A DNA stretch of 64,000 nucleotides from an uncultured Oscillospiraceae bacterium (GCA_934448295.1 CAKSEY010000009.1:60062-124061), one strand, 5' to 3'. Positions 43,538 through 51,284 are shown, counted from the stretch's first letter. Notes: generated from the sequence alone by a model not told the origin. Translations and numbers: made by a program.

Positions 43538-44410
43538 ATGAAGAAATTTCTGTATTACCTGAAGCTGGTGCTCTGCGGAATCGTGTTCGGAATTGCGAAC
43601 GTAATTCCCGGCGTTTCCGGCGGAACTATGCTGGTCGTTTTTGGAATCTACGACCAGCTTACCGAAGCAATCTCCGGAATCAAGGCGATTTTCAAGAACA
43701 TCGTGTTCCTGATATTCTTCGGAATAGGCGGTGCTGTCGGGATTCTCGGGTTCGCGGCGGTGGTTACATATCTGTTCCAGAATTTCGGCGTCCAGACGAA
43801 TATGTACTTCATCGGTCTTATCGTCGGAAGCATACCGCTTATCTACCGCATGGGAACCTCTGAAAGCAAGCTGAAACCCGCCTGCGCCGTTCCGTTTGTT
43901 ATCTCGATAGTGCTGGTTGTCGGGCTCACCGTGCTGAACAATTATATGGAAGCCGCAAACCTGATTCCCGCCGCAGAGGCTGTTGAGGGCTTCAGCCTGT
44001 TCATGACCATCAAGCTGCTTATCTGCACGTTCGTTGCGGCTGTTGCCATGATAATTCCGGGTCTCAGCGGCTCGTTTGTCATGATGCTCCTCGGGGTTTA
44101 TCAGACTGTAATTGCCTCGTTGAGCCTAAAAGCGCTGAACTTCTACGTTATCATTCCCACTGCGGTTGGAGTCCTTCTCGGAATAATCCTTGGCGCAAAG
44201 CTTATTTCCACGCTGATGAAGAAGCACAAGCTCATGTCTTACAGCGCAATAATGGGACTTGTTGTCGGCTCGGTCTACGCGATACTCCCCGCCGGTTTCG
44301 GCTTCAACCCGCAGACCGGATTCGGTTTTGTCTGCCTGCTGTTCGGCGTGCTGACCTCGATACTTGTTGAGAAGCTCGGCGGAAAATCCGAGGAGAGCAA
44401 TGCTCAGTAA
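43538..44410 (+). CDS. DUF368 membrane protein (PopT-type undecaprenyl-phosphate transporter)
   Basis: 290 residues with about eight to ten helices in two inverted halves. The repeated DUF368 motif is seen as NVIPGVSGGTMLVVFGIYD near residue 22 and AMIIPGLSGSFVMMLLGVYQ near 170. Members of DUF368 were shown to return undecaprenyl phosphate across the membrane during envelope synthesis (PopT); this specific assignment is by family. AAGGAG lies 5 nt before the ATG and only 9 bp separate it from the pseudo-ATPase gene, so the two are co-expressed. It overlaps no other gene; a hairpin covers the junction to sigG. Confidence 0.88.
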   Translation: MKKFLYYLKLVLCGIVFGIANVIPGVSGGTMLVVFGIYDQLTEAISGIKAIFKNIVFLIFFGIGGAVGILGFAAVVTYLFQNFGVQTNMYFIGLIVGSIPLIYRMGTSESKLKPACAVPFVISIVLVVGLTVLNNYMEAANLIPAAEAVEGFSLFMTIKLLICTFVAAVAMIIPGLSGSFVMMLLGVYQTVIASLSLKALNFYVIIPTAVGVLLGIILGAKLISTLMKKHKLMSYSAIMGLVVGSVYAILPAGFGFNPQTGFGFVCLLFGVLTSILVEKLGGKSEESNAQ

Positions 44411-44430
44411 CCCATAATTTAACAGAATAT

Positions 44431-44489
44431 AAGAGCCACTTTCTGACAATACTACTTGTACAAAATCAAGTAGGTCGGGAGTGGTTCTT
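44431..44489 (+). promoter_or_regulatory. Nested hairpin covering the sigG ribosome binding site and start
   Basis: AAGAGCCACT (44431-44440) pairs with AGTGGTTCTT (44480-44489, one G-U), and inside it CTACTTG (44452-44458) pairs with CAAGTAG (44467-44473). The outer right arm contains the GGGAGTGG site and the GTG at 44481, and ends one base before the TTG at 44490. It could lower sigG translation or partly terminate the upstream operon. Confidence 0.5.
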
Positions 44490-45260
44490 TTGTATTATAA
44501 CAGAGTTGAGATAAGCGGCGTGAACACATCGCAGCTTAAAGTGCTCAAGGAAAGCGAAAAGATGGAGCTTCTGAGAAAGACGCGGGAGGGCGACATGAAA
44601 GCCCGCGAGGAGCTGATAAACGGAAATCTGCGCCTGGTGCTCAGCGTTATACAGCGTTTTGCGGGCAGGGGAGAGAGCCCGGACGATCTGTTTCAGGTAG
44701 GCTGTATCGGGCTGATAAAGGCGATAGATAACTTTGACATCACGCAGCCGGTGAGATTTTCGACCTACGCAGTGCCTATGATCCAGGGCGAGCTGCGGCG
44801 GTATATCCGGGATAACTCTCCGGTGCGCGTCAGCCGTTCAATGCGCGACCTTGCCTACCGTGCGATGCAGGCGAGGGAGAAGCTCACCACCGAAAACGGC
44901 AAGGAGCCGACAGTTGAAGCCATCGCCAAGGAGATAGGCGCGGAGCGCGCCGAGGTAGTCATTGCGCTTGAAGCGGTGAGCGAACCGATTTCGCTGTACG
45001 AGCCTGTTTTTTCGGAATCCGGGGACACGGTGTACGTTCTTGACCAGCTAGGGGACCACAATGACGATGACAACTGGCTTGACGAGATCTCTCTGAAAGA
45101 GGCAATCCGACAGCTCGGCAACCGCGAGAAGCATATATTGAATCTGCGGTTCCTGCGCGGGAAAACCCAGGTGGAGGTCGCCAAGGAGATCGGGATAAGC
45201 CAGGCGCAGGTCAGCCGCCTTGAAAAAGGCGCGCTCCAGAAAATAAAGAACCGCTTCTGA
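44490..45260 (+). CDS. sigG: RNA polymerase sporulation sigma factor G
   Basis: About 256 residues, very like B. subtilis SigG: VEISGVNTSQLKVL at the N-terminus, region 2 NLRLVLSVIQRFAGRGESPD and DLFQVGCIGLIKAIDNFD, FSTYAVPMI, region 3 DNSPVRVSRSMRDLAY and region 4.2 GKTQVEVAKEIGISQAQVSRL. It drives late forespore genes. The start is a weak codon: TTG at 44490 with GGGAGTGG 5 nt upstream, or GTG at 44481; no ATG is available. A hairpin overlaps this start. It follows DUF368 by 79 bp. This is strong evidence for endospore formation. Confidence 0.95.
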   Translation: MYYNRVEISGVNTSQLKVLKESEKMELLRKTREGDMKAREELINGNLRLVLSVIQRFAGRGESPDDLFQVGCIGLIKAIDNFDITQPVRFSTYAVPMIQGELRRYIRDNSPVRVSRSMRDLAYRAMQAREKLTTENGKEPTVEAIAKEIGAERAEVVIALEAVSEPISLYEPVFSESGDTVYVLDQLGDHNDDDNWLDEISLKEAIRQLGNREKHILNLRFLRGKTQVEVAKEIGISQAQVSRLEKGALQKIKNRF

Positions 45261-45269
45261 ATACGGAAA

Positions 45270-45305
45270 ACCTCCGGCGGAGTTTCCCGCCGGAGGTGAT
45301 TTTAT
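45270..45305. terminator. Terminator of sigG (convergent with the SdpI-like gene)
   Basis: ACCTCCGGCGG (45270-45280) pairs with CCGCCGGAGGT (45287-45297), then GATTTTATTT. Confidence 0.9.
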
Positions 45306-45667
45306 TTGCCGAAGTTCCTTTTCAGCGCGGATTCCGTTGCGCCTATGCTGACAATTATAGGGACAAGCTGAAGCACCAGCACGGCACAGCAGAAGATCAG
45401 TCCGATATTTTCATCAGCGTTCAGTATTACTTGCAAAACGCCCGCCGCCATTGAGAGCACGAACACCGGAATACTGGTGATCACCGCCATTCTGCCCCAG
45501 AATACCTGTGCAAAGTCCCATGCCTGCTCGCTGCTTTGCGAGAGCTTTGTTCTGTACCCGTAGGTTTCACCATAGCGCGGCGGGAACCTCCAGACCATAA
45601 CCCCTGCTATCAGAAATATCAGCGGAGTAGGAATATAGCTCATAAGGTACACGATGTTGTCGCTCAT
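45302..45667 (-). CDS. SdpI/YhfL-like small membrane protein
   Basis: 121 residues with three hydrophobic helices. The segment RYGETYGYRTKLSQSSEQAWDFAQ is the SdpI-family motif (GYRT...S...AWDFA) after helix 1. SdpI gives immunity to the SdpC toxin in B. subtilis, but most short family members have no known role. Its ATG overlaps the stop of the RHH gene by four bases, so it is the last gene of the SPFH-YhfC-RHH-SdpI operon. Confidence 0.8.
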   Translation of the reverse strand: MSDNIVYLMSYIPTPLIFLIAGVMVWRFPPRYGETYGYRTKLSQSSEQAWDFAQVFWGRMAVITSIPVFVLSMAAGVLQVILNADENIGLIFCCAVLVLQLVPIIVSIGATESALKRNFGK

Positions 45668-45852
45668 TCGTCGTCCTCCTTGTCGGATTTACCGTGCTTC
45701 CTGCGGTATTTCACACATTCCGTCAGCAGGTATTCTATCTGCCCGTTTACCGAGCGGAAATCGTCCTCCGCCCATTTCATCAGTTCATTGTAGAGTGAAG
45801 CCGAAAGCCTCAGCGGTATCTGTTTTTTTTCCTTCTTGTCGCCTTCTGCCAT
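45664..45852 (-). CDS. Small Arc-like ribbon-helix-helix DNA-binding protein
   Basis: 62 residues. KKQIPLRLSASLYNELMKWA gives the beta-strand and first helix, DFRSVNGQIEYLLTECVKYR the second helix of an Arc/MetJ-type RHH fold; the tails are charged. Such proteins dimerise and bind operators, so it may regulate its own operon. It overlaps the SdpI-like gene by 4 bp (ATGA) and lies 21 bp after the YhfC-family gene. GAGG is upstream. Confidence 0.8.
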   Translation of the reverse strand: MAEGDKKEKKQIPLRLSASLYNELMKWAEDDFRSVNGQIEYLLTECVKYRRKHGKSDKEDDE

Positions 45853-45873
45853 TCGGCTGACCTCCTCTGCGTT

Positions 45874-46668
45874 TTACTTGGTTTTCAGGAACCGGTATCT
45901 TCTGACAGCGATGAAGCATATCAGCGCTGTGTAAATCGTCATGATAACAAAGCACAGCCATATCGGGATAACCGCGTTCTGGTACAGTACGGCTGGAGTA
46001 TCCAGCAGGGCGTGAAGTACTATCGCGGTGGGATAGAGCCATATCCTGCCCTTTATCATAACGGCTTCCATCACAACGACGGACATAGAAATGTGGAATG
46101 CCATAGCGACGATGCGCTCATACACTGCGAGGAAAGCCTGCGGAATGTTAATAGCGGCGTAGTTTTCCATCTGCTGGGCTAACTGCGCGGCTATCGCTTC
46201 GTTTCCTCCGGAAGCGCTGCTGATGAACTCCGCAGTTCCCATGGAGTTCATCGAAACAGCCATAACGATTATGCCTATGGAGGTAATGAACAGAACGTTT
46301 ATAGCCTCAAATCCGCCGTGTCCGATTCCATAGGAAACTGCGTTTTCAGCGCTGAGCTGCTTTTTCATTATGAACCTGAAACACAGGAACCGCGCTGTCT
46401 CCTCGAAAACTCCCGCCGCAAGCGCACCGTAAACGCAGTAGAGCACGGTGCTGCCGCTTACCACGGGGAGCATGACCTGATGGAGCAGCGTTTCAAGTAT
46501 CAGCGCGAATACAAGGAACATAGCCGCTCCGATAAAGGTGGCAGCAAGCGTTCCTTTTTTGAACCGGAATCTCCAGATAAGCGCCGCCGCAGCGGGCAGG
46601 GCTAAACCGATCACCGCGAGAATCGCATAGATAACGATAGCTTCGCCGGAAAAAACGATATCATTCAT
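45874..46668 (-). CDS. YhfC-family (glutamic-type) intramembrane metalloprotease-like protein
   Basis: 264 residues, seven to eight membrane helices. The conserved residues of the YhfC family are FEETARFLCFRFI, SYGIGHGGFEAINVL, an AMAFHISMSVVV helix and HALLD near the C-terminus, giving the Glu-Glu and three His expected of CPBP/YhfC proteases. Substrate unknown. GAGGTG 5 nt before the ATG at 46668 sets the start. It begins 8 bp after the SPFH gene stop and so belongs to one operon with it. Confidence 0.85.
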   Translation of the reverse strand: MNDIVFSGEAIVIYAILAVIGLALPAAAALIWRFRFKKGTLAATFIGAAMFLVFALILETLLHQVMLPVVSGSTVLYCVYGALAAGVFEETARFLCFRFIMKKQLSAENAVSYGIGHGGFEAINVLFITSIGIIVMAVSMNSMGTAEFISSASGGNEAIAAQLAQQMENYAAINIPQAFLAVYERIVAMAFHISMSVVVMEAVMIKGRIWLYPTAIVLHALLDTPAVLYQNAVIPIWLCFVIMTIYTALICFIAVRRYRFLKTK

Positions 46669-46676
46669 GCCGCACC

Positions 46677-47639
46677 TCAATAAATCGAGCCGCTGTTTAC
46701 TACAGGCTGAGCGTCCTTGTTTCCGCAGAGGACAACCAGCAGGTTGCTGACCATCTGCGCTCTGCGCTCGTCGTCAAGCTCGCAGACGTTGCTTTCGCTG
46801 AGTTTGTTGAGAGCCATCTCCACCATGCCTACCGCGCCGTCAACTATCTTCTGGCGCGCCTCGATAATCGCAGTAGCCTGCTGGCGCTGGAGCATTGCCG
46901 CGGCTATCTCCGGAGCGTATGCAAGGTGAGTTATGCGCGCTTCGATTATCTCCAGACCGGCGTTGTCAACGCGCTCCTGGAGCGTAGCCTTTAGCTGCTC
47001 GCAGACCTCCAGCGAGGAGCCGCGCAGAGATTTCTCGTCGGAATCCGTGGAGTCGTAAGGGTAGCAGCGGACAACGTCGCGCAGGGTCGAATCCGCCTGT
47101 ATCGACATGAATTCCTCGTAATTGTCAACGTTGAAAACAGCCTTGGCGGTATTCACAACGCGCCAGATAACAACGATCCCGACCTCGATAGGATTGCCCA
47201 TTTGGTCGTTTATCTTCTGCTTGCGGTTGTCGTGGGACATAGCCTTGAGGGAGATTTTGGTGTGCGGAATTCCGGGCTTTGCGGGATTTATTTCGCCGGA
47301 ATGAGGAACCACCGGAACGCTGAACACGTTAACGAAATAGAATCCCTCGCGCTTAATAGTGCCGATGTACTTGCCGAAAAGCGTGAGCACCAGTGCCTCG
47401 TTCGGCTTTACAATACGCAGACCGATGAATGGAAACCAGCCGATTGCCAGCCACACGATCCCAGCGATAAGACCTGCGTCATATGCCGAGAATTCGCCCT
47501 CTGTAATGTTCACAGCGCAGAATATCAGCAGCACCAGCGCCGCCAGATAAAGCAGGATTGTTATGAACAGCACAGCCCAGCCGCTGGGGGCTTTCAGTTC
47601 CTTTTCCTCGTAATTCATGCTATTGCCATGTTCTTTCAT
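46677..47639 (-). CDS. SPFH/Band-7 domain membrane protein
   Basis: 320 residues. Two helices (~18-42 and ~50-70) anchor an SPFH domain (LRIVKPNEALVLTLFGKYIG, then VVWRVVNTAKAVFNV-type strands and LEVCEQLKATLQERVDNAGL) with a coiled coil carrying LQRQQATAIIEARQKIVDGA. SPFH proteins scaffold membrane proteases and other complexes in lipid microdomains; pairing with a YhfC-type protease in one operon fits that (inference). The ATG at 47639 has GGGAGG; fourteen upstream codons are not used. A consensus promoter lies upstream. Confidence 0.9.
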   Translation of the reverse strand: MKEHGNSMNYEEKELKAPSGWAVLFITILLYLAALVLLIFCAVNITEGEFSAYDAGLIAGIVWLAIGWFPFIGLRIVKPNEALVLTLFGKYIGTIKREGFYFVNVFSVPVVPHSGEINPAKPGIPHTKISLKAMSHDNRKQKINDQMGNPIEVGIVVIWRVVNTAKAVFNVDNYEEFMSIQADSTLRDVVRCYPYDSTDSDEKSLRGSSLEVCEQLKATLQERVDNAGLEIIEARITHLAYAPEIAAAMLQRQQATAIIEARQKIVDGAVGMVEMALNKLSESNVCELDDERRAQMVSNLLVVLCGNKDAQPVVNSGSIY

Positions 47640-47698
47640 TGAATTGACCTCCCATGCACCTTGTATTCTCTGTGATATCAAAATAATATCTTAATGAG

Positions 47699-47727
47699 AT
47701 TATAGCACACCGGGAATATTTTGTCAA
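47699..47727 (-). promoter_or_regulatory. Promoter of the SPFH-YhfC-RHH-SdpI operon
   Basis: TTGACA (47722-47727), 17-bp spacer, TATAAT (47699-47704) on the minus strand. Confidence 0.85.
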
Positions 47728-47742
47728 TACATAAAATAAAAA

Positions 47743-47919
47743 AGCGCCAGAATTTTTTGGCGCTTCAGACTGTCGATAAAGGCACATCTGCGTCGTCAGC
47801 GCCATTTCGGCAGGCACAAAGCCTAGCCGAAATGGCGCTTCCTAGCATCTGCACCTTTCTCAACAGTCTGGGATAGATACTTTTTCGACAAACTGGAGCG
47901 CCAGAATTTTTTGGCGCTT
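47743..47919. repeat. 177-bp hairpin element bounded by 23-bp direct repeats (MITE-like or structured RNA)
   Basis: The 23-bp sequence AGCGCCAGAATTTTTTGGCG + CTT occurs at 47743-47765 and 47897-47919; each copy is itself a hairpin with a T-rich loop. Between them 47766-47870 is a 105-nt imperfect palindrome starting CAGACTGT and ending ACAGTCTG with a perfect 14-bp core (47798-47811 with 47826-47839). It contains no reading frame. Confidence 0.75.
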
Positions 47920-47926
47920 AATTTGT

Positions 47927-48481
47927 TTATGCTTTGCCTTTCTTTGCCTTTATCCTGTCCGCGATTTTATCCGTGACGATAAATGCCGCGATTCCAAGAC
48001 CTATTCCGATGACCGTACCGGCGAGCACATCAGAAGGGAAGTGCACGAACAGATACAGCCGCGAAAACGCGATAAGCGCCGCGATTATCAGCGCCGCAGT
48101 GCCCCACTTCTTGTTGTAGTGGAATATCACCACCGCCGCCGCAAAGGACACCATAGAATGTCCCGAGGGGAACGAAAAATCCTTTGGCACAGCGATAAGC
48201 ATGGGGAAATCCGTTTCTATCCAGCAGGGACGCGAACGGGCGACAAGGTGTTTCAGTGCGAGATTTCCGACCAACAGGCAGCCGAGAATACCACCGGCGA
48301 TGGCGGCGCTCCCCCGGCGGTATTTCCTGAAGAACAGCATAATCGCCGCAGCAAGCAGCCAGAGTATTCCGCCTTCTGCAAGAAACGTGATTTTTGGGAC
48401 CAGAAAATCCATAAATCCGCACGACATATTGTCGTGTATAAAATGCAGGATATTAAAATCCAGTTGAGTCAGCCAGTCCAT
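47927..48481 (-). CDS. PAP2-family membrane phosphatase
   Basis: 184 residues, about six helices. The three phosphatase motifs are present: KHLVARSRP (C1), PSGHS (C2) and SRLYLFVHFPSD (C3) with both catalytic His. Such proteins dephosphorylate undecaprenyl pyrophosphate or phosphatidic acid. AAGGAG is upstream of the ATG. With the DUF368 protein at 43.5 kb it is a second envelope-lipid gene in the window, though not in the same operon. The C-terminus is Lys-rich. Confidence 0.92.
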   Translation of the reverse strand: MDWLTQLDFNILHFIHDNMSCGFMDFLVPKITFLAEGGILWLLAAAIMLFFRKYRRGSAAIAGGILGCLLVGNLALKHLVARSRPCWIETDFPMLIAVPKDFSFPSGHSMVSFAAAVVIFHYNKKWGTAALIIAALIAFSRLYLFVHFPSDVLAGTVIGIGLGIAAFIVTDKIADRIKAKKGKA

Positions 48482-48514
48482 AGGTTCTCCTTAATGTTGT
48501 TGAAAAATATGTGA

Positions 48515-48534
48515 GCCGCCCATTTCTGAGCGGC
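48515..48534 (-). terminator. Short hairpin after the YjfB-like gene
   Basis: GCCGC (48515-48519) pairs with GCGGC (48530-48534); TCACATATTTTTC follows on the minus strand. Confidence 0.45.
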
Positions 48535-48545
48535 CGCATTGCAAG

Positions 48546-48731
48546 TCAGACCCTGACATTCAGAACAGTGCCCTTTCCGTCCGGAGAAGGCATATTGCTC
48601 AGCATATCAGTGATCGTTTCCATGCTCTGCTGGGTGGATTCCATGGTTTTCTTCATCATTCCGATGGAGATACCGTTCTGGAGGTTTGCCATAGCCATGT
48701 TCATGGATAAAGCAGCGATCTCAGATTCCAT
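48546..48731 (-). CDS. YjfB-family small putative motility protein
   Basis: 61 residues: IAALSMNMAMANLQNGISIG and MMKKTMESTQQSMETITDML match the YjfB family of small helical proteins found in flagellated Firmicutes, sometimes under SigD. The role is unknown. AAAGGAGGG lies before the ATG and a consensus SigA-type promoter overlaps the end of the neighbouring membrane-protein gene. With two chemoreceptors it supports a motile host. Confidence 0.85.
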   Translation of the reverse strand: MESEIAALSMNMAMANLQNGISIGMMKKTMESTQQSMETITDMLSNMPSPDGKGTVLNVRV

Positions 48732-48771
48732 GTAACGACCCTCCTTTCACAGACATCATGCCTGCAATTAC

Positions 48772-48800
48772 AATATACCACATATTCTGTTTTTTGTCAA
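48772..48800 (-). promoter_or_regulatory. Promoter of the yjfB-like gene
   Basis: TTGACA (48795-48800), 17-bp spacer, TATATT (48772-48777) on the minus strand; the -35 overlaps the stop of the upstream gene. Confidence 0.75.
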
Positions 48801-49756
48801 GTACAGGGCGATTTTTCTGTCAGTTTTTTCAAGCTGACTGTTGAGCGAACAATGATGAACACCGCCGTGGCAAACACAGCAAGGCAGACCGCCGCGCCCA
48901 CGGTCAGGTTCATTATAAGCCGGAAATTGCTGTCCTCCCTGCCTATGAGCGAGGTCAGCGCGTTCTGGAGCGTGAACAGCGACATCAGCGCACCCGCGAG
49001 ATTCAGCGCCTTTGACACCGACAAAATAGGGCTGTTGAGCCTTTTGGAGCGGACTACGTTCATTATCGAAAGCGTGAGGATATAGATGGTGTACGCTGCA
49101 GTTATGTAGATTACCGAGCCTGGGTAGGCAACGGTGTGCTCCTCGCGGATAAGCTGCACAGCCATCAGCGTCATTCCCAGGTTGACCGCAAGCATAAGAC
49201 AGCCGCACTGCCTGCACCCGTGGAGTTCGCTGAGCAGACGGTCGTTTTTGTCCTCCAGCCGTGCAGCCCTGCGGTAGTTCCGTACCAAAAACAGCCTTGT
49301 CAGCCCGAAAAACAGGTAGTAGAACGCCACCGCCGCAAACCACGCGGAAAGGTAGAAAAGCGCCGCTATTCCCTTAAAAACCGCGAACAGCGTGCTCACC
49401 AGAAGTCCCTGATACAGCGATATCTCTCCACGGAACCGGAAATCGCTGATGAACAGCTTGGCTATCGGTTCGCTTTCTATCCAGCGGTAGAGCCTGCTCC
49501 CGTGGACGCGCCGCATAAATTCCTGAGATATCCCACCCAGCCCGGTTATCAGCGCCGCCAGGGAATACGCGGACGCCAGGTATATCAGCAGTTCAAGGAC
49601 GGGGTGGCTACCATGGTGGTTCAGAGCAGTTATGGAAAGCACGGTCGTCGCCAGAGACATAAGCACAGTCGCAAGAGGCGGAAACTCCAGCGCCCGCCGC
49701 AGCTTTGGCAGTACAGTATTCCGGAGCCATTCCGTGAACTTCCCGGGAGAGCGCAT
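48797..49756 (-). CDS. Multi-pass membrane protein, unknown function
   Basis: 319 residues with about seven or eight hydrophobic helices and a basic cytoplasmic loop in the middle (NYRRAARLEDKNDRLLSELH) that precedes a Cys cluster (GCRQCGC). I do not recognise a characterised family. AGAGGTGG before the ATG at 49756 fixes the start; 38 in-frame codons upstream cross the terminator of the neighbouring small gene and are not coding. It is followed by the yjfB promoter. Confidence 0.7.
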   Translation of the reverse strand: MRSPGKFTEWLRNTVLPKLRRALEFPPLATVLMSLATTVLSITALNHHGSHPVLELLIYLASAYSLAALITGLGGISQEFMRRVHGSRLYRWIESEPIAKLFISDFRFRGEISLYQGLLVSTLFAVFKGIAALFYLSAWFAAVAFYYLFFGLTRLFLVRNYRRAARLEDKNDRLLSELHGCRQCGCLMLAVNLGMTLMAVQLIREEHTVAYPGSVIYITAAYTIYILTLSIMNVVRSKRLNSPILSVSKALNLAGALMSLFTLQNALTSLIGREDSNFRLIMNLTVGAAVCLAVFATAVFIIVRSTVSLKKLTEKSPCT

Positions 49757-49838
49757 TCTTCCACCTCTTTTACATAATAATACCATTATATTATATATAG
49801 GAAATATTATATTTTCGTTAACAAATCCGGGCTTTCCA

Positions 49839-49868
49839 CAAAAAAAGAGGGCGCCTGTTACAGCGCCC
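49839..49868 (-). terminator. Terminator of the 26-residue Cys-rich peptide gene
   Basis: GGGCGC (49849-49854) pairs with GCGCCC (49863-49868); on the minus strand TCTTTTTTT follows. Confidence 0.85.
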
Positions 49869-49909
49869 ATGCTCCTCAGAGCTTTTCCGGGAGGGAAACT
49901 CCCCGACCC

Positions 49910-49990
49910 TTAGCAGCCGAAGCCGCCGCAGAGTGCCTTCAGCAGATCACAGATCTGGTCGAAGCTGCAGTTCTTAAAGAAATTGCACAT
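49910..49990 (-). CDS. 26-residue Cys-rich peptide with its own promoter, ribosome binding site and terminator
   Basis: The peptide starts MCNFFKNCSF and ends CGGFGC, with Cys at positions 2, 8, 14, 21 and 26, i.e. roughly every sixth or seventh residue. AGGAGG lies 8 nt before the ATG, a TTGATT-N17-TATAAT promoter 43 bp upstream, and a strong terminator after it, so it is a complete tiny transcription unit. It has no signal peptide. The even Cys spacing on a predicted amphipathic helix could bind a metal or form a thiol-bridged peptide. I know no named family; regulatory, structural-spore or bacteriocin-like roles are all possible. Confidence 0.65.
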   Translation of the reverse strand: MCNFFKNCSFDQICDLLKALCGGFGC

Positions 49991-50032
49991 AGTTGTTACC
50001 TCCTGATGTATTTCCCTTGCGGGATAGTAATA

Positions 50033-50061
50033 ATTATACACTATCAGAGGTCATAAATCAA
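50033..50061 (-). promoter_or_regulatory. Promoter of the 26-residue peptide gene
   Basis: TTGATT (50056-50061), 17-bp spacer, TATAAT (50033-50038) on the minus strand. Confidence 0.75.
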
Positions 50062-50090
50062 TGCAAAGATATTGCCATCAGGGGAAGCCC

Positions 50091-51284
50091 TTACCGGGGT
50101 TTCCTGCCAGTGAGACCCCGCGCAATGAAGCAGGCGATAATAAGCGCCGCCGGGAATACCGCCCCGAACGGAAGCCCGCTTTTCAGCCCGCCGTCCATCG
50201 CGCCGGATATCATGCCCACAAGGGTAGGCCCTCCGGAGCACCCGGCGTCTCCGGCGAGGGCAAGCAGCGCGAACATTGCCGTCCCCCCGCGCGGAACTGC
50301 GGCTGCCGCCGCGCTGTAAGTCCCCGGCCACATTGCGCCCACCGAGAAACCACATATCCCGCAGCCGACGAGCGAAAGCATAGGCAGCGGCGAGAAAGCC
50401 GCTATCATGTAGGAAGCAATGCAGAGCGCTCCGCAGAACGTCATGTATTTCAGGATATCCACCCTTGCGCTTATCTTCGCGTAGAACACGCGGGAAAGTC
50501 CCATCAGCACCGCAAAGAAGCATGGCCCCATCAGGTCTCCGAGGGTTTTCGGAACGCCGAGGGCGCTCTCCGCGAACGCCGAAGCCCACTGGCTCATGGC
50601 CTGCTCGCTTCCGCCCGCGCAGAGGATAAGCACCGCCATCACCCAGAATACCTTGGACTTGCACAGCTCCAGCAGTCCCATGCCCTTTTCGCCCTCCTCA
50701 TATATCGGGGGGATAGGCACCTGACTGAAATAAACCGCGATAAACGCCGGAACCACCGCCCAGAGAAGCGCGAGTATTCTCCAGCTATCCTTCCCGAACC
50801 CATACAGGAACAGCGTTGAAAGTAGTATAGTTCCCACGCAGCCCCAGCAGTAGAAGGAGTGCAGAAGTCCCATTGCGCCCGCCTTGTTGTCGCTCGGGCA
50901 GGATTCCACCAGCGGGCTTATCAGCACCTCGTCCAGCCCTCCGCCGACCGCGTAGACGACAACGCAGATAAGCAGCCCGATGAACGGCGGCATGATGAAC
51001 GGCAGAATGCTGAGCCCCGCGATTCCCACGCAGGCGAGGATATGCGCCCACACAAGGCATTTACGGTAGCCTATCCTGTCAACGAATTTCGCAGAAGCAA
51101 GGTCGATTATCAGCTGGACGAAGAAGTTTATCGTTACCAGCAGCGTTATCTGCTCAAGCGGAATGCCGAATGCGTCCTGAAAAATCAGGAACAGAAGCGG
51201 CAGGAAATTGTTCACCACCGCCTGGGTGATGTATCCGCCGTAGCTTGCAAGAAATGTGTGCTTATAGTCTGTCTTAATTCCCAT
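50091..51284 (-). CDS. Major facilitator superfamily transporter
   Basis: 397 residues, 12 helices. The loop between helices 2 and 3 has the MFS signature as SAKFVDRIGYRKCLVW, and the helix-5/6 region shows HSFYCWGCVGTILLS. The charged ends and lack of drug-efflux motif C do not single out a substrate; sugar or organic-acid uptake is possible. The ATG at 51284 has AGAGGG upstream. A cre-like palindrome lies between its promoter and start, so carbon-catabolite or LacI-type control is likely. Confidence 0.9.
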   Translation of the reverse strand: MGIKTDYKHTFLASYGGYITQAVVNNFLPLLFLIFQDAFGIPLEQITLLVTINFFVQLIIDLASAKFVDRIGYRKCLVWAHILACVGIAGLSILPFIMPPFIGLLICVVVYAVGGGLDEVLISPLVESCPSDNKAGAMGLLHSFYCWGCVGTILLSTLFLYGFGKDSWRILALLWAVVPAFIAVYFSQVPIPPIYEEGEKGMGLLELCKSKVFWVMAVLILCAGGSEQAMSQWASAFAESALGVPKTLGDLMGPCFFAVLMGLSRVFYAKISARVDILKYMTFCGALCIASYMIAAFSPLPMLSLVGCGICGFSVGAMWPGTYSAAAAAVPRGGTAMFALLALAGDAGCSGGPTLVGMISGAMDGGLKSGLPFGAVFPAALIIACFIARGLTGRKPR

